Positions 50,877-59,290 of a stretch of 64,000 bases of DNA are shown one piece after another. Made by a program: the position numbers and the translations under genes. Under the pieces are notes generated by a model. That model did no database searches. It saw only the letters and a list, made by a program, of their open reading frames with translations, and had not been told where the DNA came from. The stretch is from Streptomyces sp. NBC_01314 (GTDB lineage: Bacteria > Actinomycetota > Actinomycetes > Streptomycetales > Streptomycetaceae): assembly GCF_041435215.1 (NCBI RefSeq), contig NZ_CP108394.1, positions 8,184,001 through 8,248,000 on the forward strand, given 5' to 3'. The first letter of the stretch is position 1. Each line of letters begins with the position of its first letter.

Positions 50877-52316
50877 ATGACGGAACGACCCGCGCAGCGC
50901 ACCCCCAACCGCCAGCTCGCCGCCCTCATCGCAGAAGCGGGGTTCTCGAACGCGGGACTAGCGCGCCGTGTGGACCAGCTCGGTCTCGAACACGGCCTCG
51001 ACCTCAGATACGACAAGACCTCGGTCACCCGCTGGCTGCGTGGTCAGCAGCCCCGGGGGACGACACCCGCACTCATCGCCGAGGTGTTCACCCGACGCCT
51101 CGGCCGCCGGCTCACCGCCCAGGACCTCGGACTGGACGCCTGCGCCCCCGTCTACGCGGGCCTGGAGTTCGCCGCGACCCCCGAGGAGGCCATCGACATC
51201 GTCGGCGGGCTGTGGCGCAAGGACTCCGGCAGCCATGCCGAGCTCCGCAAGATCGCGTTCACCCCGGCCGGGCTGGTCGTGCCCAGCCGCGACTGGCTGA
51301 TCGGCCGCGCCGACGACCGCGTGGGCCGGGGTGATCCGGGCGCGACCCGGGTTCCCCCGCAGGGCCGCCCGGTCGTCCCCCGGCAGCGCAGCCAGACCGA
51401 GCGCGGCCCCGGCCAAAGGGTCACCGGCGGGGACATCGCCGCCCTCCGCTCGGTGGGGGAGCTGTTCCGCGCCCTCGACGACGCGTACGGCGGCGGCCAC
51501 GCCCGCCAGGCCCTCGTGCGCTACCTGGAACACGAGGCCGAACCCATGCTGCGCGGCGCCTATGGCGAGCAGATCGGCCGACGGCTGTTCGCGGCCGCCG
51601 CCGACCTCACCCGGCTGGCGGGCTGGACCTCGTACGACATCGGCGCGCACGGGCTCGCCCAGCGGTACTTCGTGCAGGCGTTGAGGCTGGCGCAGGCGGC
51701 GGGGGACCGGGCGTACGGGGCGTACGTGCTCGTCACCATGAGCCGTCAGGCGGTGTACCTGGGCCACGGCCGGGAGGCCGTGCAGCTCGCGCGCGTCGCC
51801 CAGCAGGGTGTCGGGTCGGCCGTGCCGCCGGTGGTGCAGTCGCTGCTGCACTCCGTCGAGGCGCGGGGGCACGCGGTGCTCGGCGAGGTGCGGGCCTCCA
51901 CGGCCGCGCTGGTACGGGCCGAGCGCGCCCTGGAGACGGCCCGCCCCGGGGACGAGGTCCCGTACTGGGCGCGGTTCTTCGACGAGGCCCAGCTCGCCGA
52001 CGAGTTCGGCCACAGCCACCGCGACCTCCAGCAGTACCGGGCCGCGGCCCAGCACGCCGAACGCTCCCTGCAGTTGCGGGCCCCCGCCTACGCCCGCAGC
52101 CGCCTCTTCAGCCGCGTCGTGCTCGCCTCCGCCCGCCTCGGCCTCGGCGAACTCGACCAGGCCTGCCAGTTGGGCGCGGAAGCCGCCGGGCAGGCCGCCG
52201 AGATGCGGTCCGTACGAGCCGTGGAGTACGTCCGCGACTTCGAACGCCGTCTGGAGCCGTACCGCGACGCGGCACCGGTGAGGGGATACCGGGACAAGGT
52301 GGCGGCGCTGGGGTAG
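50877..52316 (+). CDS. NsdA-like regulator with N-terminal HTH and TPR-like repeats
   Basis: A 479-residue protein. The N-terminus TPNRQLAALIAEAGFSNAGL with TSVTRWLRGQQPRGTTPALI is an atypical XRE-type DNA-binding region. After a linker (about 150-190) the rest is helical pairs like tetratricopeptide repeats (QRYFVQALRLAQAAGDRAYG, YRAAAQHAERSLQLRAPAYA, SRLFSRVVLASARLGLGELD). This plan matches the NsdA family, known in S. coelicolor as a negative regulator of differentiation and antibiotics. That functional link is from the family only. ATG at 50877 has GGAG 12 bases upstream, rather far, so an upstream start remains possible. Confidence 0.82.
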   Translation: MTERPAQRTPNRQLAALIAEAGFSNAGLARRVDQLGLEHGLDLRYDKTSVTRWLRGQQPRGTTPALIAEVFTRRLGRRLTAQDLGLDACAPVYAGLEFAATPEEAIDIVGGLWRKDSGSHAELRKIAFTPAGLVVPSRDWLIGRADDRVGRGDPGATRVPPQGRPVVPRQRSQTERGPGQRVTGGDIAALRSVGELFRALDDAYGGGHARQALVRYLEHEAEPMLRGAYGEQIGRRLFAAAADLTRLAGWTSYDIGAHGLAQRYFVQALRLAQAAGDRAYGAYVLVTMSRQAVYLGHGREAVQLARVAQQGVGSAVPPVVQSLLHSVEARGHAVLGEVRASTAALVRAERALETARPGDEVPYWARFFDEAQLADEFGHSHRDLQQYRAAAQHAERSLQLRAPAYARSRLFSRVVLASARLGLGELDQACQLGAEAAGQAAEMRSVRAVEYVRDFERRLEPYRDAAPVRGYRDKVAALG

Positions 52317-52379
52317 GCGTGCGATCCGCGTCGGGGGCGCCCGGTCGCATGCCGGGCGCCCTAGCGTTGCCCACAAGTC

Positions 52380-53777
52380 TCAGGCGGCCGTCTCCAGCGG
52401 CTCCTCCAGGTACGTCGGGCGGGCGTCCAGGTCGGTCAGGACGGCGTGGGCGGCTCGGCGGGCGGAATGCAGGGCGCCCTGGACGGTGCTGGTGTCGCGA
52501 TGGTCGCCGCAGACGTAGAGGCCCGCCAGGAGGCGTACCGGACGGCGCAGGTCGTGCGGCGCGGGCATCGCGGGGACGGCCTCGGGGACGTGGTATGCGG
52601 CGAGGAGTTCCCAGCGGGTCGTGGACGTGCGGTAGAGACGGGCCAGTTGGGCGCGGACCGTGGCGTCGAGGTGCGCGGGGTCCGGGGGAGTGCCGAGGAC
52701 CGTCGAGGTGATCAGGGCGCGGCCCGCCGGTGCCCGGCTCGGGTCGACCTGGCTGATGACCGCCGTGTGCGAGACGGGCCCGCTGCGGTCGGCGTCGAGG
52801 AGCAGCGCCGGTTCGGTCAACGGGGGCTCGTCCGTGGCGTGGTGCAGCACCGTCACCGGGTGGAACCCCGGAACCCGTAGCCCCGGGAGCAGTTCGGCGG
52901 CCGACCGGGCGTCCGTGGCCAGCACCACCGCACGGCAGGTGAGTTCACCGTGGTGCGCGGTCGTCACCGAGGTCGTGCTGATCGCGGTGACCTGGACTCC
53001 GGTATGGACCGAGCCCGGCGGCAGCGCCGCCGCGAGCAGCTCCGGAAGCGTGTCGGCGCCGCCCTCCGGGATGCACAGCCGGCCCGTCGCGAAGGTGTGC
53101 AGGGCCAGGTCGGCACAGCGGCTCGAAGTGCGCAGCGCCGGGTCGGCGAGCAGCGCGGCCAGCAGGGGGCGGACGAATCCGTCGATCGTCCGGGGCGGGA
53201 AACCCCGGGTCGCCAGCGCCTGGGCCACCGGGGCCTCGACCCGGGTCAGGAGCCGCTCGGGCGCGGTCGCGGCGAGCCGGGCCAGGGCCATGGCCAGCCG
53301 GGACTGGTCGGCGGGCGCGCCCAGCCGGCCGGGCCGGATGCCCCCGGAACGGGCCTGGGGGCGGCCCTGGTTCCGGGGGAGCCTGGGGGCGCTTGCGAGG
53401 GCGCGCGCGGCCGTGAGTGCGCCCCTCGCGCTTCGCAGGACAGGGGTGGCGCCGGCGCGCTGATGACGGCCGTCGGCGTGCAGCAGGACGCCGGGGGCGA
53501 ACGGACGCAGGGGCAGGGTGCCCAGGCCCGGCGTGCGGCGCAGTTCCGGGTACGACGTGGAGAGCAACTGCGTCGTCCGGTCGAGGCGGAAGCCGTCGAT
53601 CTTCTCGGTGGACATACGGCCGCCGACGGCGGGGGCGGCCTCAAGGACGATGGTCCTCAGCCCCGCCCTGGTCAGATGTCCGGCCGCAGCGAGGCCGGCC
53701 ACGCCGGCTCCTATGACGATGACGTCCACGTCCTCCGTGTCCGCCGGGAACGCCGACTGGTGCACCGACTCAAGCAC
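52380..53777 (-). CDS. FAD-dependent amine-oxidase/phytoene-desaturase-like oxidoreductase
   Basis: A 465-residue flavoprotein. The dinucleotide fold is VDVIVIGAGVAGLAAAGHLT with the downstream acidic residue in TIVLEAAPAVGGRMSTEKID. The C-terminal FAD contact is LYVCGDHRDTSTVQGALHSA. The family covers amine oxidases, protoporphyrinogen oxidases and carotenoid desaturases; the substrate is not visible. GTG at 53777 has GGGAGG 5 bases upstream, an ideal site, so the longer frame upstream was rejected. The neighbours suggest no pathway. Confidence 0.88.
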   Translation of the reverse strand: MLESVHQSAFPADTEDVDVIVIGAGVAGLAAAGHLTRAGLRTIVLEAAPAVGGRMSTEKIDGFRLDRTTQLLSTSYPELRRTPGLGTLPLRPFAPGVLLHADGRHQRAGATPVLRSARGALTAARALASAPRLPRNQGRPQARSGGIRPGRLGAPADQSRLAMALARLAATAPERLLTRVEAPVAQALATRGFPPRTIDGFVRPLLAALLADPALRTSSRCADLALHTFATGRLCIPEGGADTLPELLAAALPPGSVHTGVQVTAISTTSVTTAHHGELTCRAVVLATDARSAAELLPGLRVPGFHPVTVLHHATDEPPLTEPALLLDADRSGPVSHTAVISQVDPSRAPAGRALITSTVLGTPPDPAHLDATVRAQLARLYRTSTTRWELLAAYHVPEAVPAMPAPHDLRRPVRLLAGLYVCGDHRDTSTVQGALHSARRAAHAVLTDLDARPTYLEEPLETAA

Positions 53778-53973
53778 GTGCCCCTCCCGAGGTCGCGCGG
53801 CTGCTGGAAACGTGATGCCCCCAACACCCTTCTGAAATACCTGAGTTCGGCACGAGAGTGAAGGTGGGGGCCGGTTCGGGGGAAGGAGCGTGTGACCTCG
53901 CACGGGGGCATGGGCGGGGTGCGTGTGCGCCGGGCGTTCGGGGGACCGCGGTTGTCGGGCGGCTGCGGGCCCG

Positions 53974-54231
53974 GTGGGGGCTGGCCGCGCAGTTCCCCGC
54001 GCCCCTGAAAGACGAGGCCCCTCCGGGCCTGAAGGACCAGGCCCCTCCGGGTCTGGAAGACGACAGGTCTGCGGGCCCGAAAGGCGACGGAGCCGCGAGC
54101 CTGAAAGTCAACGGGGCCGTGGGCCTGATAGGCGACCGAGCTGCGGGTTGAAAAGCACGGGGCGCAGCCCCTGCTTTTCAGGGGTGCGGGGAACTGTGCG
54201 ACCAGCCCTCACCGGACCCGCACCCGACAAC
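53974..54231. repeat. dispersed element, copy C: inverted arms enclosing a regular 24-bp tandem array
   Basis: The left arm GGCCGCGCAGTTCCCCGC continues GCCCCTGAAAG (53982-54011). The right arm is CAGGGGTGCGGGGAACTGTG (54179-54198), followed by CGACCAGCCC. Between them CTGAAAG-like starts recur at 54005, 54029, 54053, 54077, 54101 and 54125, exactly 24 bases apart. The nested GAAAAGCA...TGCTTTTC hairpin is at 54150-54178. The element fills the 462-base gap between the flavoprotein start and the epimerase stop. Confidence 0.9.
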
Positions 54232-54239
54232 GCACCCCC

Positions 54240-55163
54240 TCAGCGGCCCGCCGCCGCCCGGATCGCCTCGTCGATCTCCGGATACGTGAACGCGAAGCCC
54301 GACTCCAGCAACCGCGTCGGAACGGCCCGCGTGCTGCCCAGGACGTCGCCCGCGACCCCGCCGAGAGCGAGCCGCAGCGCGGGCGCGGGCACGGTGAACA
54401 GGGTGGGCCGGTGCAGGACCCGGCCCATGGCCGCCGTGATCTCGCGGTTCGTGAGCGGGGCCGGCGCGGTCAGGTTGAACGGCCCGGACAGCGACGGCGT
54501 GAAGAGGAGGTGGCGCAGAGCGGCGACCTCGTCGTGCAGGGAGATGAAGCTCCAGTACTGGCGGCCGTTCCCCATCCGCCCGCCCAACCCGGCCTTGAAC
54601 AGCGGGAACAGCGGACCCCAGGCACCCCCGCCCCCGGCCACCACCAGCCCCGTACGGGCGAACGCCGTGCGGATCCCGGCCTCCCGCGCGGCCTCGGTCG
54701 CCCCCTCCCACTCCACGCACAACGAGGACAGGAACTCCGACCCCGGCTCCGCCGACTCGTCCACGACCCGGTCGCCCGTGTAGCCGTAGAAGCCGATCGC
54801 GCTGCCGTTGACGAACACGCTCGGCGGTGTGTCGAGGGCGGCGGCGGCCTCGGCGAGCGTCCTGGTGCCGAGCACCCGGCTGTTGCGGATCGTCGCCTTG
54901 TACGACTCCGTCCAGCGGCGGGACGCGACCCCCGCGCCGGCGAGATTGACGACGGCCGCGCACCCCGCGAGCCCCGCCATGTCGACCTGTCCCGCGTCCG
55001 GGTCCCAGCGCACCTCACCGCGCGCCCGGGGCGCCCGCCGCACGAGCCGGAGCACCTCGTAGCCGTCGTCGGTGAGGGAGCGGGCCAGCGCCGAACCGAT
55101 CAGGCCGGACGCCCCGGCGATCGCGATACGAGAACCGGGCGCAACGGGCGATTCAACGGTCAT
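54240..55163 (-). CDS. TIGR01777-family NAD-dependent epimerase
   Basis: A 307-residue SDR-fold protein of the TIGR01777/YfcH group. It has the nucleotide motif IAIAGASGLIGSALARSLTD. Family signatures: GCAAVVNLAGAGVASRRWTE, SVFVNGSAIGFYGYTGDR, RTGLVVAGGGGAWGPLFPLF and YWSFISLHDEVAALRHLLF. A C-terminal DUF1731-like segment contains AMGRVLHRPTLFTVPAPALR. The reaction catalysed is unknown. Its stop is 9 bases from the right edge of copy C of the dispersed element. Confidence 0.9.
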   Translation of the reverse strand: MTVESPVAPGSRIAIAGASGLIGSALARSLTDDGYEVLRLVRRAPRARGEVRWDPDAGQVDMAGLAGCAAVVNLAGAGVASRRWTESYKATIRNSRVLGTRTLAEAAAALDTPPSVFVNGSAIGFYGYTGDRVVDESAEPGSEFLSSLCVEWEGATEAAREAGIRTAFARTGLVVAGGGGAWGPLFPLFKAGLGGRMGNGRQYWSFISLHDEVAALRHLLFTPSLSGPFNLTAPAPLTNREITAAMGRVLHRPTLFTVPAPALRLALGGVAGDVLGSTRAVPTRLLESGFAFTYPEIDEAIRAAAGR

Positions 55164-55284
55164 GCCCCCATCCTGCCCGGCGCGCGGCGAGAGTGCGGAC
55201 CCGGGGGCGGCCTGGACGCCCAGGGCCGCCACCCGCGAGCACCCACCACCGCCCCTGACGGCCCCCGAACAGCCGTGCCGTCGC

Positions 55285-55290
55285 TATAAA
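55285..55290 (+). promoter_or_regulatory. -10 element for a probable leaderless GNAT mRNA
   Basis: TATAAA, strikingly AT-rich here, ends 9 bases before the ATG of the GNAT gene. There is no Shine-Dalgarno sequence between. A start site 6-9 bases downstream would coincide with the ATG, giving a leaderless transcript, which is common in Streptomyces. Confidence 0.5.
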
Positions 55291-55299
55291 GTGGCCGCC

Positions 55300-55788
55300 A
55301 TGCCCGTTCCGCACATACGCGCCGCGACCGCGGACGACGAGGACACGCTCGGCCGACTCGACCGCGACTCCTGGTCCACGCTGCACTCCGTCCAGGACCG
55401 CCCCACGCAGCCGTACCAGCCGTTCTTCGACGAGCGTCACGCCCCCCACGACCACCTGGTCGCAGAACTCGGCGGCACCGTCGTCGGGTACGTCCGTCTC
55501 GCGCTGTCCTCCGACCTCGCCTGCCACAAGCACGTCGGCCAGATCCAGGGCCTGGTCGTCGCCGAGCGGGCGCGCGGGGCGGGCGTCGCACGGGCGCTGC
55601 TGCGCGCCGTACAGGACGAGGCACGCCACCGTGGCGCCCGGCGGCTCACCCTGCGGGTCCTCGGCCACAACACCGCGGCCAGGAAGCTCTACGAGTCCGA
55701 GGGGTTCGCCGTGGAGGGAATCCTGCCGGAGGAGTTCCTGCTCGACGGGGCGTACGTGGACGACGTTCTGATGGGCCGTCGGCTCTGA
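55300..55788 (+). CDS. GNAT-family N-acetyltransferase
   Basis: A 162-residue acetyltransferase. The acetyl-CoA loop is QIQGLVVAERARGAGVARAL (R-G-A-G-V-A), preceded by the strand VGYVRLALSSDLACHKHVG and followed by HRGARRLTLRVLGHNTAARK with the usual N-x-x-A-x-x-x-Y-x-x-x-G-F. The substrate may be an amine, peptide or antibiotic; unknown. It converges on the MarP-like gene across a GGTCA-rich repeat patch. Confidence 0.9.
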   Translation: MPVPHIRAATADDEDTLGRLDRDSWSTLHSVQDRPTQPYQPFFDERHAPHDHLVAELGGTVVGYVRLALSSDLACHKHVGQIQGLVVAERARGAGVARALLRAVQDEARHRGARRLTLRVLGHNTAARKLYESEGFAVEGILPEEFLLDGAYVDDVLMGRRL

Positions 55789-55823
55789 CCCGACGGCACC
55801 CGCCACCGAACGCGCCCCGCACG

Positions 55824-55885
55824 AGGTCACCCGGTCATCCGGTCACCAGGTCGTGACGTCACGAGGTCATGACGTCACGAGGTCG
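55824..55885. repeat. GGTCA-rich patch with tandem TGACGTCACGAGGTC units
   Basis: TGACGTCACGAGGTCA (55854-55869) is followed directly by TGACGTCACGAGGTCG (55870-55885), preceded by GAGGTCACC and CGGTCACC words. The two TGACGTCA octamers are palindromic and 16 bases apart. The duplication spans the stop codon of the MarP-like gene, so it may have shifted its C-terminus slightly. Confidence 0.7.
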
Positions 55886-57051
55886 CCCGTGTCCACCGCC
55901 GCCGTCGCGTTCGCCGCGCGCTCCGCGTCCGGGACGACCTCGTCCACGGTGAGGACGTAACCCGTCTCCGCGTCGGAGGTGGAGCGGGCGAAGACGACGC
56001 CGAAGACCTGGCCCTCGGTGGTGAGGAGCGGGCCGCCGGAGTTGCCGGGGCGGACGGTGGAGCGGATGGAGTAGATGTCGCGGGTCACCGAGTCGGTGTT
56101 GTAGATGTTCCGGCCGGTCGCGTCGATACGGCTGGCGACCGTGGCCGCCTGGAGGTCGAGGCCGCCGTCCTCCGGATAACCGGCCACGACCGCCGCGTCA
56201 CCGCGCTTGGCGCCGTCGTCGAAGCGCAGCAGCGGGGCCTTCAGCCCCGGGACGTAGAGGACCGCCACGTCCTTGTCGGGGTCGAAGAGCACGACCTTCG
56301 CCTCGTACGCCCTGCCCACGCCGCCCACCCGCACGCTCGGATCGTCGATGCCCGCCACCACATGGGCGTTGGTCATCACGTGCTCGGTGGCGTACACGAA
56401 ACCGCTGCCCTCGCGGCCCTGGGTGCCCGCGACGCCCTCGATCTTCACCGTGCTCCGCTTGGCGGCGCCGGTCGCGGCCGCGGTGACGCTGTCGCCGGAG
56501 GGCTTGGCGACCTCGGCCGTCGCCTCGTTCTCGAACGGGTTGAAGACCTGCGGGAAGCCCGCCTCGGTGAGCGCGGAGGTGGCGTCCGAGAACCAGGCCG
56601 GGGTGGTCTCCGGCATGGTGTCCTGCACGGCGCCGAGCAGCGCCGAGTTACGGATCGAGTTGGTCACCACCGCCGACGAGGACGCCCCGAGGACGCTCGC
56701 GGCCACCCACGCCACGATGAGCACGGCGAGCGTGTTGGCCGCCGCCCCGCCGACGCCGTCGGCCACCCGCAGCGGACTGCGGTCGATCTCCCGGCGCAGC
56801 CGCAGCGCCAGCCGGCCCGCCAGCTCGTGCCCGATCACCCCCGGCACCAGTACCGTCAGCACCGCCGTGACCGTCGCCGCCGGGGTGCCCGCCTCCACCA
56901 GCTCCATCATCCAGGGCAGTACCCAGACGCCTATCGCCGCGCCGCCCACGAAACCGGCGAGGGACACACATCCCGCTACCAGGCCGCGACGGTAACCCGA
57001 TGCCGCGTAGGCCAGGATCACCAGCATCAGCAGGATGTCGAGCACGTCCAC
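55867..57051 (-). CDS. MarP-type membrane serine protease (CvpA + trypsin-like)
   Basis: A 394-residue protease. Four N-terminal helices form a CvpA-like membrane domain (DILLMLVILAYAASGYRRGL through NTLAVLIVAWVAASVLG). The extracytoplasmic chymotrypsin-like domain starts near residue 200 with the triad His in TNAHVVAG, Asp in DPDKDVAVLYV and Ser in RPGNSGGPLLT. In mycobacteria MarP keeps the cell alive under acid stress by activating a cell-wall hydrolase. Here a peptidoglycan amidase is divergently encoded next door, a suggestive but unproven link. The start is a GTG. Confidence 0.93.
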   Translation of the reverse strand: MDVLDILLMLVILAYAASGYRRGLVAGCVSLAGFVGGAAIGVWVLPWMMELVEAGTPAATVTAVLTVLVPGVIGHELAGRLALRLRREIDRSPLRVADGVGGAAANTLAVLIVAWVAASVLGASSSAVVTNSIRNSALLGAVQDTMPETTPAWFSDATSALTEAGFPQVFNPFENEATAEVAKPSGDSVTAAATGAAKRSTVKIEGVAGTQGREGSGFVYATEHVMTNAHVVAGIDDPSVRVGGVGRAYEAKVVLFDPDKDVAVLYVPGLKAPLLRFDDGAKRGDAAVVAGYPEDGGLDLQAATVASRIDATGRNIYNTDSVTRDIYSIRSTVRPGNSGGPLLTTEGQVFGVVFARSTSDAETGYVLTVDEVVPDAERAANATAAVDTGDLVTS

Positions 57052-57274
57052 TCCAACCGCCTCTCTCTAGGAACCCTGTAGTACGCGCGCGACGGGCGCA
57101 GTGATCAGCTACGCCCCCCACTGCACCCCGATGGCCCGCGCGAACCGGCCACCACCGCGGCACATCCGCCTGGAACAGTAAAAACGTCCCGGACCACGGC
57201 GTTGGTTCCATCCGCTTCCACCGGGTGGCCCACCCCACATCGCGGCCGGAGCACATCCGGGTGACTCTGGGGAC

Positions 57275-58183
57275 ATGCGTGTGTTCCGGAGGTCACGGGG
57301 GGCGCGAATACGGCGGCTGCTCCGCGTGGGGCACCGCCGCACACGGACCCCGCGCGCCCCGGGCCCGGTCCGCGAGCGACTGCGCCGTTCCCGCGACCGT
57401 CTGCGCCTGGCCCGGGAGCGCGTCGACCTGCCACGGCCCGTCCTCCTGCTGCTGGCCTGTCTGCCCGGACTGGCGGCCGTCCTGGCACTGGTGATCTGCG
57501 TGATCGGTGTGGACCGTACGGGGCCCCGCTCGGACCGGTCCGAGGCCGCCCGGCCCGCGCCGCACCAGGCGCCCCGGCCGCCCATCGTGCCCAGGGCCCG
57601 CTGGCTGGAGCTGGAGAAGGAGCCACCCAGCCAGCCGCCCGCCCGCTACGACGACGAGGTCGTTGCCGTCTTCGTCCACCACACGGACTCGCCCAACGGC
57701 TACGACTGCGCCGACGCGCCCCACATCATCCGCCACCTGTACGCCGGCCAGACCGGCGCGAAGAACTGGGACGACATCGGCTACAACTTCGTCGTCGACC
57801 GCTGCGGCACCATCTACGAGGGCCGCGCGGGCGGCGTCGACCGCCCCGTCACAGGCGCTCACACCCAGGGCTTCAACCACCGCACCACCGGCATCGCCGC
57901 CCTCGGTACCTTCACCGCCGGCGTCCCCGTCCCCCAGGCCATGACCGACGCGATCGCCGCCCTCGCCGCCTGGAAACTCGGCCTCTCCGACAGCGACCCC
58001 CGCGGCAGCGTCAAGCTCACCTCCAGCAACAGCCTCAGCCGCTACGCCGCCGGCACCACCGCCCTGCTGCCCACCCTCGCGGGCCACAGCGACGGCTACA
58101 TGACCAGCTGCCCGGGCGCGGCCCTCGCGGAACGCCTGCCCGCGATCAGGGAGCTGGCGGCACGCCTCCAGGGACGGCGTTGA
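57275..58183 (+). CDS. membrane-anchored PGRP-type N-acetylmuramoyl-L-alanine amidase
   Basis: A 302-residue cell-wall hydrolase. A very basic cytoplasmic N-terminus (residues 1-52) is followed by one transmembrane helix (PRPVLLLLACLPGLAAVLAL) and an extracytoplasmic amidase_2/PGRP domain. Zinc ligands are visible in VVAVFVHHTDSPNGYDC and in AGHSDGYMTSCPGAAL, with WDDIGYNFVVDRCGTIYEGR between. It cleaves the bond between MurNAc and the stem peptide. The start codon is the ATG at 57275 after GGGGAC. It is divergent from the MarP-like protease. Confidence 0.92.
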   Translation: MRVFRRSRGARIRRLLRVGHRRTRTPRAPGPVRERLRRSRDRLRLARERVDLPRPVLLLLACLPGLAAVLALVICVIGVDRTGPRSDRSEAARPAPHQAPRPPIVPRARWLELEKEPPSQPPARYDDEVVAVFVHHTDSPNGYDCADAPHIIRHLYAGQTGAKNWDDIGYNFVVDRCGTIYEGRAGGVDRPVTGAHTQGFNHRTTGIAALGTFTAGVPVPQAMTDAIAALAAWKLGLSDSDPRGSVKLTSSNSLSRYAAGTTALLPTLAGHSDGYMTSCPGAALAERLPAIRELAARLQGRR

Positions 58184-58286
58184 GACGGATCTCATCAGGT
58201 TCACAGACAGCGCGCCGGGGTCTCACAGACTTCTCCAAGATCCGCGCCCTAACTTCATCGGTGTCAGCCGACCGGAGGTGGGGAAA

Positions 58287-58583
58287 GTGGTGGGGAAAAT
58301 GATCGGCAGCCGTACGAAGAACGCGTCCCGCGGTCCGAAGAGGTCCTGGTCCTCGGCCCTGCGGAGCCCCTGGACGGTGGCCTGCGCGACCGCCGTCGTC
58401 GTGCTCGGCCCGTCCGCCGTCACCGCGTCCGCTCTGGACCGCGCCAACTCCGCGCCCCTGCACGGGGCCTCGGCCCCCGAGCACCCGGCCCCGGGCAAGG
58501 AACGACGCCACCACGCCCAGCCGTACACCACCGAGCAGTACGCGTACCTGCCGCGCCCGTCGAGCCGCGGGCTGCGCGCCTGA
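58287..58583 (+). CDS. small putative secreted protein of unknown function
   Basis: A 98-residue protein with a basic start (MIGSRTKNASRGPKRSW) and one hydrophobic signal-like stretch (PWTVACATAVVVLGPSAVTA). The short mature part is rich in His, Pro and Arg and ends EQYAYLPRPSSRGLRA. No family was recognised. GTG at 58287 has GGAGG 8 bases upstream; ATG at 58299 is also possible. It follows the amidase gene on the same strand. Confidence 0.65.
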   Translation: MVGKMIGSRTKNASRGPKRSWSSALRSPWTVACATAVVVLGPSAVTASALDRANSAPLHGASAPEHPAPGKERRHHAQPYTTEQYAYLPRPSSRGLRA

Positions 58584-58658
58584 ACCGCCCCTCGAACTCG
58601 AACGCTCCGCCGGACAGGTCCTGGGGCGGCCCCGGTGCAGCCCCGGGCCGGCCCTGGT

Positions 58659-59183
58659 TCAGCCCTGGGTCCGGAAACGCTCCCAGAGCTTCGGGCAGCG
58701 CTCCGCGAGCGCGGACTCGTTCTCGAAGTCGACGGGGGCGCCCTCGGGTTCGCCGGGCGGGGGCGGGATGCCGAGATCCGGGGCGACGACACCGGTGAGC
58801 TGCTCGTACGCCTCGTCCGCGGCGAAGCCCAGCTCCTCACCGTCCCCGTCGATCTCCTCGTCGAAGTCGTCCAGCAGACCGGCGAGCGAGTCGGGGTCGT
58901 GCACCGCCCCCTCGAAGACCTCCCGGCCCTGGCCGATCAGCCAGCACCGGAAGAAGTCGAACGCGTCGTCGCTGGCTCCGCCGAGCAGCACCCAGGCGGC
59001 GCCCCAGAGGTCCCAGGTGTAGGCGCGGTTGTAACGGGACTCGAAGTGCCGGGCGAAGTCCAGCACCGCCTCCGGGTCCAGTCGGCCGAGCCGTTCCACG
59101 AGCAGGTCGGCCTGGTCCTCGGGATCGCCCTCGGCGTCCTCGCGGGCCGTGTCCACCAACTCCCAGAACTCCGTCTCGTCCAT
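58659..59183 (-). CDS. DUF4240-family protein
   Basis: A 174-residue acidic soluble protein. The N-terminus MDETEFWELVDTAREDAEGD, then RHFESRYNRAYTWDLWGAAW and DAFDFFRCWLIGQGREVFEG, are characteristic of DUF4240, found widely in actinobacteria without a known role (sometimes as immunity-type proteins). No partner toxin is adjacent. ATG at 59183 is preferred over the in-frame GTG one codon earlier. Confidence 0.87.
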   Translation of the reverse strand: MDETEFWELVDTAREDAEGDPEDQADLLVERLGRLDPEAVLDFARHFESRYNRAYTWDLWGAAWVLLGGASDDAFDFFRCWLIGQGREVFEGAVHDPDSLAGLLDDFDEEIDGDGEELGFAADEAYEQLTGVVAPDLGIPPPPGEPEGAPVDFENESALAERCPKLWERFRTQG

Positions 59184-59290
59184 CACTGGTCCAGCATCGT
59201 GCCTGGGCGGGTGGGACGCACGCGGAGGACGGCGGATTGTTATCTCCGGCCCGGTGTTCTCCGCGACCTCAGGGGGACTTCAAGCGGACT

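Noticed and set aside
54005..54149. CRISPR array suggested by regular 24-bp units
   Set aside because: Units are directly tandem with no spacers, the repeats drift in sequence, and no cas genes are present.
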